From: Kaistella yonginensis
GTDB lineage: Bacteria; Bacteroidota; Bacteroidia; Flavobacteriales; Weeksellaceae
Direction: 5' to 3'
DNA length: 64,000 bases
NCBI RefSeq assembly: GCF_030409525.1
Contig: NZ_JAUFQB010000017.1
Coordinates: 200,029 to 264,028 of the forward strand
A model generated the notes under the pieces. The model saw nothing but the letters and a program-made list of their open reading frames with translations. It ran no database searches and was not told where the DNA came from. The translations under genes were made by a program, and so were the position numbers. Below, in pieces: positions 42,876-49,956 of the stretch. Each line of letters begins with the position of its first letter. The stretch's first letter is position 1.

Positions 42876-42883
42876 CAAATTTA
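42876..42883 (-). promoter_or_regulatory. Possible -7 element of mfd
   Basis: The minus strand reads TAAATTTG. It would give a leader of about 85 bases containing the 10-bp hairpin. The -33 box is not clear. Confidence 0.4.
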
Positions 42884-43054
42884 AGGAATTAATTTTTGGA
42901 TAACAGTATGAAGAGATTCAAAAATAAATCCATAAACCACTGTTGAATGCGTTAAACTTTGGTTAAAATCTGGCCGTTTTATTTTTGAATTTAGTATTTA
43001 GCTAAATTTACACTTGTGAAAAATAACGCAATACTAATTTAATTTTAAAAAAAA

Positions 43055-43315
43055 ATGAAAAAATTATTCACCGCGCTTTCCGTTGTTTTAGGTCTGGGAC
43101 TTGCAAGTGCACAACAAGTAGCTACCACAAAACCTTCTGTTCCGCCAGCAAAAGGACAAAAAATGCAAACTGCTAAAAACGCAAAAGCATCAAATCCAAC
43201 AACAACAAATTCTGGCATTAAATTGAAAAAAGACGGAACTCCGGATAAAAGATACAAAACCAATAAGGGTCTAAAAAAAGATGGAACTCCTGATAAAAGG
43301 TACAAAACGAAATAA
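43055..43315 (+). CDS. Small secreted basic protein with a duplicated LKKDGTPDKRYKT motif
   Basis: 86 residues. Signal peptide 1-19 (ASAQ cleavage), a Lys/Pro/Thr/Ala-rich middle, and two near-identical 14-residue repeats, LKKDGTPDKRYKTN (57-70) and LKKDGTPDKRYKTK (73-86), which end the protein. Such KDGTPDxRxKxN repeats recur in small secreted proteins of Chryseobacterium-like bacteria, with no known function as far as I can tell. Very high Lys content suggests binding to an anionic surface. The opposite strand also has a long open frame here, an artefact of the biased composition. Followed by a good terminator. Confidence 0.8.
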   Translation: MKKLFTALSVVLGLGLASAQQVATTKPSVPPAKGQKMQTAKNAKASNPTTTNSGIKLKKDGTPDKRYKTNKGLKKDGTPDKRYKTK

Positions 43316-43333
43316 AACCTATTTTACGTTGAG

Positions 43334-43363
43334 AACCTTCGAAATTATTTTCGAGGGTTTTTT
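43334..43363 (+). terminator. Intrinsic terminator after the small secreted protein
   Basis: AACCTTCGAAA and TTTCGAGGGTT pair with one wobble around a TTAT loop, followed by a run of six T. It lies 18 bases after the stop of the 86-residue protein and upstream of the next start. Confidence 0.7.
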
Positions 43364-43385
43364 ATTACCTTTAAAAAAAAAATTG

Positions 43386-43757
43386 ATGAAAATTTTGTTG
43401 GTCATACTTGCTTTTTTTTCGCTCAGCGTTTTTGTGGGCTGCAGGTCAGAAAACAGAGACCATGCACGCGCTTACGTGGAAGGAACAATCACAGGAAACC
43501 AGTTAATCTTAGATGAAATTACCATTCATCTATCGAGCGATGGAAAAAATATTGCCGAAACAATCTCAAATAGTTCGGGTGAATTTGTATTATCTGGACC
43601 CTTATTATCAGATTCATTTTCATTGGTTTTCAATAAAAAGATAAAATCATTTTCTACTTTAAAAAAAGGCTGTACGCTTTCTGCCGATGCCAAGCAGATT
43701 CAAATTCCAGCAGGCATTACCTACATTACTTTTAACGAAATAATTTTGGAAAAATGA
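43386..43757 (+). CDS. Lipoprotein of duplicated pair, copy 1
   Basis: 123 residues from ATG 43386 (upstream in-frame starts lie inside the terminator and are rejected). Lipobox VFVGC (Cys19). The mature domain reads like a small carboxypeptidase-regulatory/Ig-like beta sandwich: YVEGTITGNQLILDEITIHL, SSGEFVLSGPLLSD, FNKKIKSFSTLKKGCTLSAD. The protein at 44377 has the same order of motifs including KIKSF and a second Cys (KGCTLS / SNCILS). It overlaps the beta-barrel gene by ATGA. Function unknown; likely an outer-membrane or periplasmic partner of that protein. Confidence 0.75.
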   Translation: MKILLVILAFFSLSVFVGCRSENRDHARAYVEGTITGNQLILDEITIHLSSDGKNIAETISNSSGEFVLSGPLLSDSFSLVFNKKIKSFSTLKKGCTLSADAKQIQIPAGITYITFNEIILEK

Positions 43758-44365
43758 GAATAGCACTACTACTTCTATTCGGATTTTCTACCGTATTTTT
43801 TGCCCAAAAAAAGAAAAATGTTCTTGACGTGGTTTCCAATATCGAAGTAAAAATGATTGCTATGAAACCCCTTGGAAATAATCATTTGGCAAAATTACTG
43901 ATGCCTTTTTACGGATTTGGTTTTGGTGGAAACTTAATGACACCCATCAACTTTGGTGTTGGAGTCGATTACAATGTGCTATTTTCTAATGTGAAATATA
44001 GTGAACAAAACCGCTATGGAAACATTGGTTCTCCAACAATCACCAATATCGATGTATATCTAACCCATCGAGAAATTATTTCAGAAGATTTCTCTCTTGA
44101 AGAAATGGCTGGTTTTAGTTTCTACCGACAAACGAATTTATTAGTTGACGCAAAAAATCAGAAACTAAAAGACAATGCCACCGGCTTTAATCTCGGCGCA
44201 AAAGGCTTATACACTTTGGATCGGGAGGGTTATCAACAGGTTTTTATTTCGGGAAAAGTTAATTTATATTTTACCAATATTTATAATGAAAATACAGAAA
44301 TTAAGAAGTTTTATGATCGGTCTATTTTCTTAAGTTTCAATATGGGTTATCGCTATAATTTTTAA
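43754..44365 (+). CDS. Predicted outer-membrane beta-barrel, copy 1
   Basis: 203 residues with a signal peptide ending at about FFAQ (residue 18). The rest has alternating beta strands and ends YRYNF, a C-terminal aromatic typical of outer-membrane barrels. PFYGFGFGGNL, GNIGSPTITNIDVYLTH and TGFNLGAKGLYTLDR are shared in position with the barrel at 44751 (PFTGFGFGLSG, GDLHSPTLTSLDIVAFY, FIIGAKGIYSI). Expected to have about eight strands. It is coupled to the lipoprotein by ATGA and followed after eleven bases by the second pair. Confidence 0.75.
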   Translation: MRIALLLLFGFSTVFFAQKKKNVLDVVSNIEVKMIAMKPLGNNHLAKLLMPFYGFGFGGNLMTPINFGVGVDYNVLFSNVKYSEQNRYGNIGSPTITNIDVYLTHREIISEDFSLEEMAGFSFYRQTNLLVDAKNQKLKDNATGFNLGAKGLYTLDREGYQQVFISGKVNLYFTNIYNENTEIKKFYDRSIFLSFNMGYRYNF

Positions 44366-44376
44366 AATTAATTCTA

Positions 44377-44754
44377 ATGAAAACACTTTTGCTTATTTGT
44401 AACCTTTATGGCGCATTATTTTTAATGGCACCAAACAGCAGTTGCCAACCAGAATACCTTAATAATTCCAGAGTGTCTGTGGAGGGTAAACTTATCGCTT
44501 CGAATTCAGCAGGCATTCCTGTTAAATTACAGTCCGGTACTATTTTAATTTCAGAAACAACATCACAAACCGATGGGAGTTTCAAACTTGGCGGCCCTGG
44601 AACTACTGGGGAAAAAACATTGTCTTTTGACCGGAAAATAAAATCATTTACCGCCACTACAAGCAATTGTATTTTATCGTACGATTCATTAAGCATCGTT
44701 CTGCCAAATGAAAAAAGCTATTTCAATTTTCCACAAATAACCTTTGAACCATGA
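44377..44754 (+). CDS. Lipoprotein-like protein of duplicated pair, copy 2
   Basis: 125 residues. A hydrophobic N-terminus ends in NSSC (Cys23), a weak lipobox. SVEGKLIASNSAGIPVKLQ, TSQTDGSFKLGGPGTTG, SFDRKIKSFTATTSNCILSY and FPQITFEP correspond motif by motif to copy 1 at 43386. It again overlaps its barrel gene by ATGA. The duplication therefore covers the two-gene unit. Function unknown. Confidence 0.72.
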   Translation: MKTLLLICNLYGALFLMAPNSSCQPEYLNNSRVSVEGKLIASNSAGIPVKLQSGTILISETTSQTDGSFKLGGPGTTGEKTLSFDRKIKSFTATTSNCILSYDSLSIVLPNEKSYFNFPQITFEP

Positions 44755-45338
44755 GAAAATATATATTTGTTTTGCTTTTCGTTTCGGGATATTTATGCGC
44801 TCAACAACAAAATAAATTTTCCTTTGAACTTCAAGGAAATACTTTTTTCGGAATTGGCAATAATTTTATTGCAGACGGGCTCAAGCCATTTACAGGATTT
44901 GGTTTTGGACTTTCGGGAAAACTGTACAATAATCTGGGTTTAAGCATCGAATTCCACAGGGGATTTTCTGATGTAAAAGATGTTTCGGTTTTTGGTGATC
45001 TTCATAGTCCTACCCTCACCTCCCTTGATATTGTAGCTTTTTATCGCTACCAAGCGACTGAGAAATTTGAGCTCGAAGGAAATATTGGTGCCGGAAGTAT
45101 ACAGATCAATAGCAAATCGAATTACAGAAGCAACGGTTTTCAGGAGGGAGGAACAGCTTTTATTATCGGTGCAAAAGGCATTTACTCGATCACCAAAAAC
45201 AATTCGTTATATGTGCTGGGTGGCCCAAGATTATACTTTCTATCGACGCTAACCGAAATGGATAACGCGGCTGCCGATCAATATTATTCTAAAGCCACCT
45301 TGTTTAATTTTTCATTAGGGCTAAGGCTTTATTTCTAA
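44751..45338 (+). CDS. Predicted outer-membrane beta-barrel, copy 2
   Basis: 195 residues. Signal peptide ends near LCAQ (residue 18). KFSFELQGNTFFGIGNNF, PFTGFGFGLSGKLY, NIGAGSIQINSKSNY and FIIGAKGIYSITKNNSLYVL are barrel-type strands; the C-terminus LRLYF ends in Phe as outer-membrane proteins do. Paralogous to 43754-44365. The GH3 gene follows with its own promoter only eight bases after this stop. Confidence 0.75.
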   Translation: MRKYIFVLLFVSGYLCAQQQNKFSFELQGNTFFGIGNNFIADGLKPFTGFGFGLSGKLYNNLGLSIEFHRGFSDVKDVSVFGDLHSPTLTSLDIVAFYRYQATEKFELEGNIGAGSIQINSKSNYRSNGFQEGGTAFIIGAKGIYSITKNNSLYVLGGPRLYFLSTLTEMDNAAADQYYSKATLFNFSLGLRLYF

Positions 45339-45345
45339 AATGCTT

Positions 45346-45353
45346 TAAATTTG
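45346..45353 (+). promoter_or_regulatory. -7 element four bases before the GH3-family ATG
   Basis: TAAATTTG, four bases, then ATG 45358. Predicts a leaderless transcript. Part of a recurring pattern (see findings). Confidence 0.5.
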
Positions 45354-45357
45354 CGCT

Positions 45358-46857
45358 ATGATCAATTTCATTAAGAAAAATATCGCTTTAATTTGGGCGA
45401 AAAATCATGTTAAAGGAACGCAGTCTTTTAAAGAAAATGCAGTTAGAAATCAAGAGCAAGTTTTACTTTCTTTGATTAGAACCGCCGAGAAAACCTTATT
45501 TGGCAGAACCCACCAATTTGAAAATATCAAAAGTGTTCAAGACTACCAAAATCGAGTTCAAATTGCCGATTATGAAGACCTAAAACCATATATTGAAAAA
45601 GTAAAAAAAGGAGAACGCCATATTCTTTGGCCAGAAACTCCGGAATATTTTGCAAAAACTTCGGGTACAACCTCCGGCTCCAAATACATTCCGATTTCCA
45701 AAGAAGCCATGCCCTATCAAATTGCGGCAGCCCAAAGCGCAATTTTTCATTACATCGCGCAGCAAAACAATGCTGATTTTGTCGCGGGGAAAATGATTTT
45801 CATACAAGGAAGTCCCGAATTAGAGGAAATCAACGGCATCAAAACCGGCCGACTTTCTGGCATTGTCGCGCATCATATTCCTTCTTATTTACAAAAAAAC
45901 CGTTTGCCAAGTTTAAAAACCAACCTTATCGAAGATTGGGAAACCAAAGTTGATGAAATTGTAAAAGAAACCGAAAAGGAAAACATGACTTTAATTTCGG
46001 GGATTCCGCCTTGGTTGATTATGTATTTTGAAAAATTGATCGAACGAAATGGTAAAAAAATAACGGAACTTTTCCCTAATCTTCAACTCATTATTACGGG
46101 TGGCGTGAACTATGAACCGTACCGCGAAAAAATGAATGAACTCTTGGGTAAACCCGTAGATACGTTGCAGACTTTCCCGGCGAGCGAGGGTTTCTTTGCG
46201 TTCCAAGATGATTTTAACAAAGAAGGTTTATTGCTCTTAACCAACCATGGAATTTTCTATGAATTCATTCCACTAGAAGATTACGGAAAGCCCCAGGCAA
46301 GAAGATTAACCTTAAAACAGGTTGAACTTCACAAAGACTACGCTTTAATTCTGACGACCAATTCGGGACTTTGGGCTTATTCCATCGGTGATGTGGTTCG
46401 GTTTATTTCAAAAGATCCATATCGAATTTTGGTGTCGGGAAGAACCAAACATTTCACGTCTGCTTTTGGTGAACACGTAATTGCGTTTGAAGTTGAAGAA
46501 TCCTTGAAAGCAACGGTGGAAAAATTTCCGGCCCAAATCACCGAGTTTCATTTAGCACCACAAGTCAATCCGGTCGAAGGTCTGCCGTTTCACGAATGGT
46601 TCATCGAATTTGAAAAAGAACCTGCAGATCTGGAAATATTTAGAAAAACCCTCGACGACGAAATGCGTAAAAGAAACTCTTATTATGATGATTTAATTTC
46701 CGGACGAATTTTAAAACCCTTAATAATCACCGCTTTAAAGAAAAATGCTTTTCAGGATTATGCAAAATCTGAAGGAAAATTAGGGGGACAAAATAAAATT
46801 CCACGTTTGGCAAATGACCGAAAAATTGCGGAGTTTCTAGAATGTTTAAAGAAATAA
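45358..46857 (+). CDS. GH3-family acyl-acid amide synthetase-like protein
   Basis: 499 residues. An adenylating enzyme of the ANL-related GH3 family (in plants it joins amino acids to jasmonate or auxin; in Bacteroidota the substrate is unknown). Motifs: YFAKTSGTTSGSKYIPISKE (ATP-binding P-loop), LIITGGVNYEPYREKM, LQTFPASEGFFAFQ, GIFYEFIPLE and YSIGDVVRFIS, followed by a small C-terminal domain. Length is normal. The predicted promoter allows no 5' leader. A bidirectional hairpin terminator separates it from the T9SS gene. Confidence 0.88.
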   Translation: MINFIKKNIALIWAKNHVKGTQSFKENAVRNQEQVLLSLIRTAEKTLFGRTHQFENIKSVQDYQNRVQIADYEDLKPYIEKVKKGERHILWPETPEYFAKTSGTTSGSKYIPISKEAMPYQIAAAQSAIFHYIAQQNNADFVAGKMIFIQGSPELEEINGIKTGRLSGIVAHHIPSYLQKNRLPSLKTNLIEDWETKVDEIVKETEKENMTLISGIPPWLIMYFEKLIERNGKKITELFPNLQLIITGGVNYEPYREKMNELLGKPVDTLQTFPASEGFFAFQDDFNKEGLLLLTNHGIFYEFIPLEDYGKPQARRLTLKQVELHKDYALILTTNSGLWAYSIGDVVRFISKDPYRILVSGRTKHFTSAFGEHVIAFEVEESLKATVEKFPAQITEFHLAPQVNPVEGLPFHEWFIEFEKEPADLEIFRKTLDDEMRKRNSYYDDLISGRILKPLIITALKKNAFQDYAKSEGKLGGQNKIPRLANDRKIAEFLECLKK

Positions 46858-46912
46858 TTATGAGTTCAACCCCCTTCTTAATTAATAGATTAGACTTCGA
46901 TTCTAAACAACA

Positions 46913-46933
46913 AAGCCCTCAAATAGAGGGCTT
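46913..46933. terminator. Bidirectional terminator hairpin
   Basis: AAGCCCTC (46913-46920) and GAGGGCTT (46926-46933) form a perfect 8-bp stem with loop AAATA between the convergent GH3 and T9SS-cargo genes. The U-run is weak on both strands, but the position supports termination. Confidence 0.6.
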
Positions 46934-46955
46934 CATCATTAATAAAAATTAAGAT

Positions 46956-47822
46956 TTATTTCTTAATAAATTTCTGTGTTGAATTTCCTTCTTCACCATT
47001 AATTTTAATGACGTAAGAACCTTTTTCTAATTTTTGAACATCTACAGAGATTCCGTCAAAAATAGCCTGAACTTTTTTACCAGAAATATCAAATACTTCT
47101 ACAGATGAGATTTTAGCAGTCGTATTAATTTTCAAGTAATCTGAAGTTGGGTTTGGATAAACCGCCATTTTCACTTTGCTTACATCAGTAACTGCCATAT
47201 TTGGTCTTTCCACAGAAAAAGTATCAATACCAATATAGTTAGAGTTATTTCCTGAAGGACCTCCATCCGTAACAAAATATCTGAAAGCCATATTTGCCGA
47301 AACTGGTGTTGCTGATAAACCAGCAATCGTTATGGTATACTCTGTCCACACATCTGGATAATTTGTTGGTCCGGTTAAAAGACTTGGATTAATCGTTAGC
47401 AGAACGTTGCTAAATGAGCCCGTATCTGTAGCACCAACTGGGGTCGTAAATGTGGAACCTGTAGATAATCTTACCTCAAGACGATCGGCATAAGATGCTC
47501 CCGCCACTGTTCTGGTCCAGAATTTAAGTACATCCCCATTTTGAACCATAATATTGGGCGTGATCAACCAGTTACTGATTGTTCCTGCTCCTGCCGTATT
47601 ATTAAAATTAGCAGCGATGTAGGTGGTAGCAGCTCCCGACTGAGCAGGAAATACGGTGTCGTTTCCTTGAAACCAAGTAATAGTGCCCACAGGTGAACTT
47701 TGATTGGTTTGAGTCCAAGAAGTTAATGCATTAATGTTGTCAAAATTCTCTTGTAAAAGAGTCTGTGCAGAAGTTGTTGTAAATGTTCCTGCTAACATCA
47801 AAAAAAGTAATTTTATTTTCAT
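46956..47822 (-). CDS. T9SS type A sorting domain protein with a choice-of-anchor J-like domain
   Basis: 288 residues. Signal peptide ends at about TSAQ (residue 20). The lectin-like jelly roll (about 22-205) begins LLQENFDNINALTSWTQTNQ and includes NWLITPNIMVQNGDVLKFWT and MAFRYFVTDGG, typical of choice-of-anchor J modules. The C-terminal sorting domain has AVYPNPTSDYLKINTTAKIS, VEVFDISGKKVQ and SYVIKINGEEG, ending TQKFIKK, so the protein should leave through the type IX secretion system. A TATATTTG element is at 47849-47856 on the minus strand. Ligand unknown. Confidence 0.88.
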   Translation of the reverse strand: MKIKLLFLMLAGTFTTTSAQTLLQENFDNINALTSWTQTNQSSPVGTITWFQGNDTVFPAQSGAATTYIAANFNNTAGAGTISNWLITPNIMVQNGDVLKFWTRTVAGASYADRLEVRLSTGSTFTTPVGATDTGSFSNVLLTINPSLLTGPTNYPDVWTEYTITIAGLSATPVSANMAFRYFVTDGGPSGNNSNYIGIDTFSVERPNMAVTDVSKVKMAVYPNPTSDYLKINTTAKISSVEVFDISGKKVQAIFDGISVDVQKLEKGSYVIKINGEEGNSTQKFIKK

Positions 47823-47924
47823 AATTTAAAATTTATTTGTTTAATTATCAAATATACTATAAAAAAATAGAACACAAACACTATAAACCCAACCAAATAT
47901 AATAAAAACTAAGATTACTACAAT

Positions 47925-48266
47925 TTATGTATTAGAAACCGCTTTCAATCCAATCACCGATGCAATCAAGGTAAACACAAAAAATAGTCGCCAGAAAGTC
48001 GCCGGCTCATTAAAAATAAAAATCCCCATAAAGACCGCACCGACCGCACCAATTCCCGTCCAAACTGCATAAGCCGTCCCAATCGGAATTGGATTGGTTC
48101 CAACAGAAATTGCTTTGTACAGCAACAACATACTTAAGAATAAAGAAATTATAAATCCTGCCCACCAAAAATAACTTTCGCGCCCAGAAGTCTCTTGCGC
48201 TTTTCCAAGACACATTGCAAAGCCAGTTTCAAACAAACCACCGATAATTAATAAAATCCAGTTCAT
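47925..48266 (-). CDS. Small multidrug resistance transporter, SugE/Gdx-like
   Basis: 113 residues with four membrane spans. The essential Glu is Glu13 in GGLFETGFA. The segment IPIGTAYAVWTGIGAVGAVF matches the SugE/Gdx subgroup (guanidinium exporters) better than EmrE. NEPATFWRLFF follows. As a single gene it should form a dual-topology homodimer. No guanidine riboswitch is possible upstream, because the -7 element sits four bases from the ATG. Substrate assignment is by subgroup resemblance only. Confidence 0.87.
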   Translation of the reverse strand: MNWILLIIGGLFETGFAMCLGKAQETSGRESYFWWAGFIISLFLSMLLLYKAISVGTNPIPIGTAYAVWTGIGAVGAVFMGIFIFNEPATFWRLFFVFTLIASVIGLKAVSNT

Positions 48267-48270
48267 TTTT

Positions 48271-48278
48271 CAAAGATA
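48271..48278 (-). promoter_or_regulatory. -7 element four bases before the SMR transporter ATG
   Basis: The minus strand reads TATCTTTG, then four bases, then ATG 48266. Predicts a leaderless transcript. Confidence 0.5.
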
Positions 48279-48455
48279 ATTTTTTTTATGAAGATTCGAA
48301 GCCACGAATTCACGAAAAAACTGCCAACGCATCTCTTTAAAATTTACAAAATCTCTTAAACAGAAATAAAATAGGCAGAAATAAATTCATGCATTCCTGG
48401 CAAAAAAAATTATTAGTTGCACAAGATTCTTAAATGATTTTTCATTTCTAAAATT

Positions 48456-48463
48456 TACTTTTG
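48456..48463 (+). promoter_or_regulatory. -7 element four bases before the MFS transporter ATG
   Basis: TACTTTTG, four bases, ATG 48468. Predicts a leaderless transcript. Confidence 0.5.
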
Positions 48464-48467
48464 CAAA

Positions 48468-49706
48468 ATGATTTCACTGCAACCCATTCAAACGCTGAAA
48501 ATTCCAGAATTTCGAAATCTCATGACCGGTCGGTTTTTTCTGATTTTGTCGTTTAGAATGTTGGCAACATTACTCGGTTGGTGGGTTTATCAATTGACTA
48601 AAGACCCTTTTGCCATTGGCTTGATCGGCCTAGCAGAAGTGATTCCCGCTGTTTCAACTGCACTTTATGCGGGCCATGTAATTGATAATTCCGAGAAAAA
48701 AAGACTGCTGCTCATCTGCAATTATTGCTATGTTTTCCTGATTGCTTTATTGGCGATTCCCGCGTTTTTTGGACATCAGTTATTACATTTCAGCAACCTT
48801 CAGATTTCCTATTTTATTTATGCAGTCATCTTTTTTACCGGATTTTGCCGTGCTTTTATCGGTCCAATTATTCCATCAATGATACCGAAAATCGTTTCCA
48901 GAGAAACACTTCCAAATGCAATCACCTTAAATCAAGCCACCTTTCTGACGGCGTCGGTTTCTGGTCACGCCTTGGGCGGTTTTCTGATTCATTGGATCAA
49001 TATTTCGGGAACCATTCTCGTGATTGTGGGTTTAATGATTTTCTCCTCTATTTTTTTCTGGCTTCTCAAAAAACATCCCTCTGAAAATACCGACAGAACG
49101 ATGGGTGTAGTCAAAAGTATGCGCGAAGGTCTTGCTTATATTTACAAAACCAAAGAAATCCTGGGCGCACTTTTCCTGGATATGTTTGCAGTCCTATTTG
49201 GTGGAGCTGTGGCGATGATTCCGGTTTTCGCTACTGATATTTTAAAGGTGGGGTCTGAAGGTTTTGGCCTACTCAATGCCGCCTCCGACATCGGCTCCAT
49301 GTGCGTGATCACGCTATTGGCATTTATTCCTTTACGCAAAAATCAAGGTAAAATTCTTTTAGCAGTCGTCGCTGGATTCGGTTTATGCATCATCGGTTTC
49401 GGGCTGTCTCAATTATATTGGCTGTCATTTCTCTTACTTGTGGCCAGCGGCATGCTCGATGGGGTTTCGGTCGTCATCCGTGGCACCATTGTTCAGTTAA
49501 AAACACCGGATCATATTCGCGGTCGTGTTTTAAGTGTCAACTCTATCTTCATCATGTCCAGCAATGAAATGGGCCAGTTTGAAAGTGGCGTTGCAGCCAA
49601 ACTTTTAGGCGTCGTTCGCTCCGTTGTTTTCGGGGGAACCATGACCGTTTTAATTGCACTTTTAGTCGGTACAACCAATCCGAAACTTCGCAAAATGAAC
49701 TATTAG
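48468..49706 (+). CDS. MFS transporter (MFS_3/EntS-like)
   Basis: 412 residues with ten to twelve membrane spans. LKIPEFRNLMTGRFFLILSF, GWWVYQLTKDPFAIGLIGLA and EVIPAVSTALYAGHVIDNSE (motif A-like) start the N-half; FGGAVAMIPVFATDILKVG and TPDHIRGRVLSVNSIF mark the C-half. The layout is that of the MFS_3 group, to which enterobactin exporter EntS belongs. The substrate is not evident. Tail-to-tail with the cysteine-rich microprotein four bases after its stop. Confidence 0.87.
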   Translation: MISLQPIQTLKIPEFRNLMTGRFFLILSFRMLATLLGWWVYQLTKDPFAIGLIGLAEVIPAVSTALYAGHVIDNSEKKRLLLICNYCYVFLIALLAIPAFFGHQLLHFSNLQISYFIYAVIFFTGFCRAFIGPIIPSMIPKIVSRETLPNAITLNQATFLTASVSGHALGGFLIHWINISGTILVIVGLMIFSSIFFWLLKKHPSENTDRTMGVVKSMREGLAYIYKTKEILGALFLDMFAVLFGGAVAMIPVFATDILKVGSEGFGLLNAASDIGSMCVITLLAFIPLRKNQGKILLAVVAGFGLCIIGFGLSQLYWLSFLLLVASGMLDGVSVVIRGTIVQLKTPDHIRGRVLSVNSIFIMSSNEMGQFESGVAAKLLGVVRSVVFGGTMTVLIALLVGTTNPKLRKMNY

Positions 49707-49710
49707 ATTT

Positions 49711-49845
49711 TTAGGAGCAACTTGGTTTTGGCTTCTTACAAAACCCGTCCGGCTCTTCACTGCAATCTTTTTCGCTGCACCTGCAGCCACCGCCGAAAAA
49801 AGGATTTCCGTTGCGATCCGGGCTACTATAAAAACCCGGTCTCAT
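49711..49845 (-). CDS. Candidate cysteine-rich microprotein (44 residues)
   Basis: An ATG-to-TAA frame on the minus strand reads MRPGFYSSPDRNGNPFFGGG, then CRCSEKDCSEEPDGFC and KKPKPSCS. Five cysteines lie at residues 21, 23, 28, 36 and 43. The stretch is clearly richer in G and C than the intergenic DNA around it, as expected for coding sequence. There is no signal peptide, so it would be cytosolic, perhaps metal-binding or DNA/RNA-associated. I see no good -7 element directly upstream. No family is recognised. Confidence 0.5.
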   Translation of the reverse strand: MRPGFYSSPDRNGNPFFGGGCRCSEKDCSEEPDGFCKKPKPSCS

Positions 49846-49944
49846 TTTGACTTACCAACATGACAACCGGTTAAAAATCAATAAATTAATCATCACAACC
49901 AAGATATTGTTAATTAAATATTCTAAACGAAAACTTAAAAAAAC

Positions 49945-49952
49945 TATCTTTG
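49945..49952 (+). promoter_or_regulatory. -7 element four bases before the dnaB ATG
   Basis: TATCTTTG, four bases, ATG 49957. Predicts a leaderless dnaB-rnhA transcript. Confidence 0.5.
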
Positions 49953-49956
49953 TCAC

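Noticed and set aside
43045-43305. An 86-residue minus-strand frame opposite the small secreted protein
   Set aside because: It mirrors the repeats of the plus-strand gene (reads as repeated YLLSGVPSFF). The plus frame has a signal peptide, a known repeat type and a terminator, so the minus frame is an artefact.
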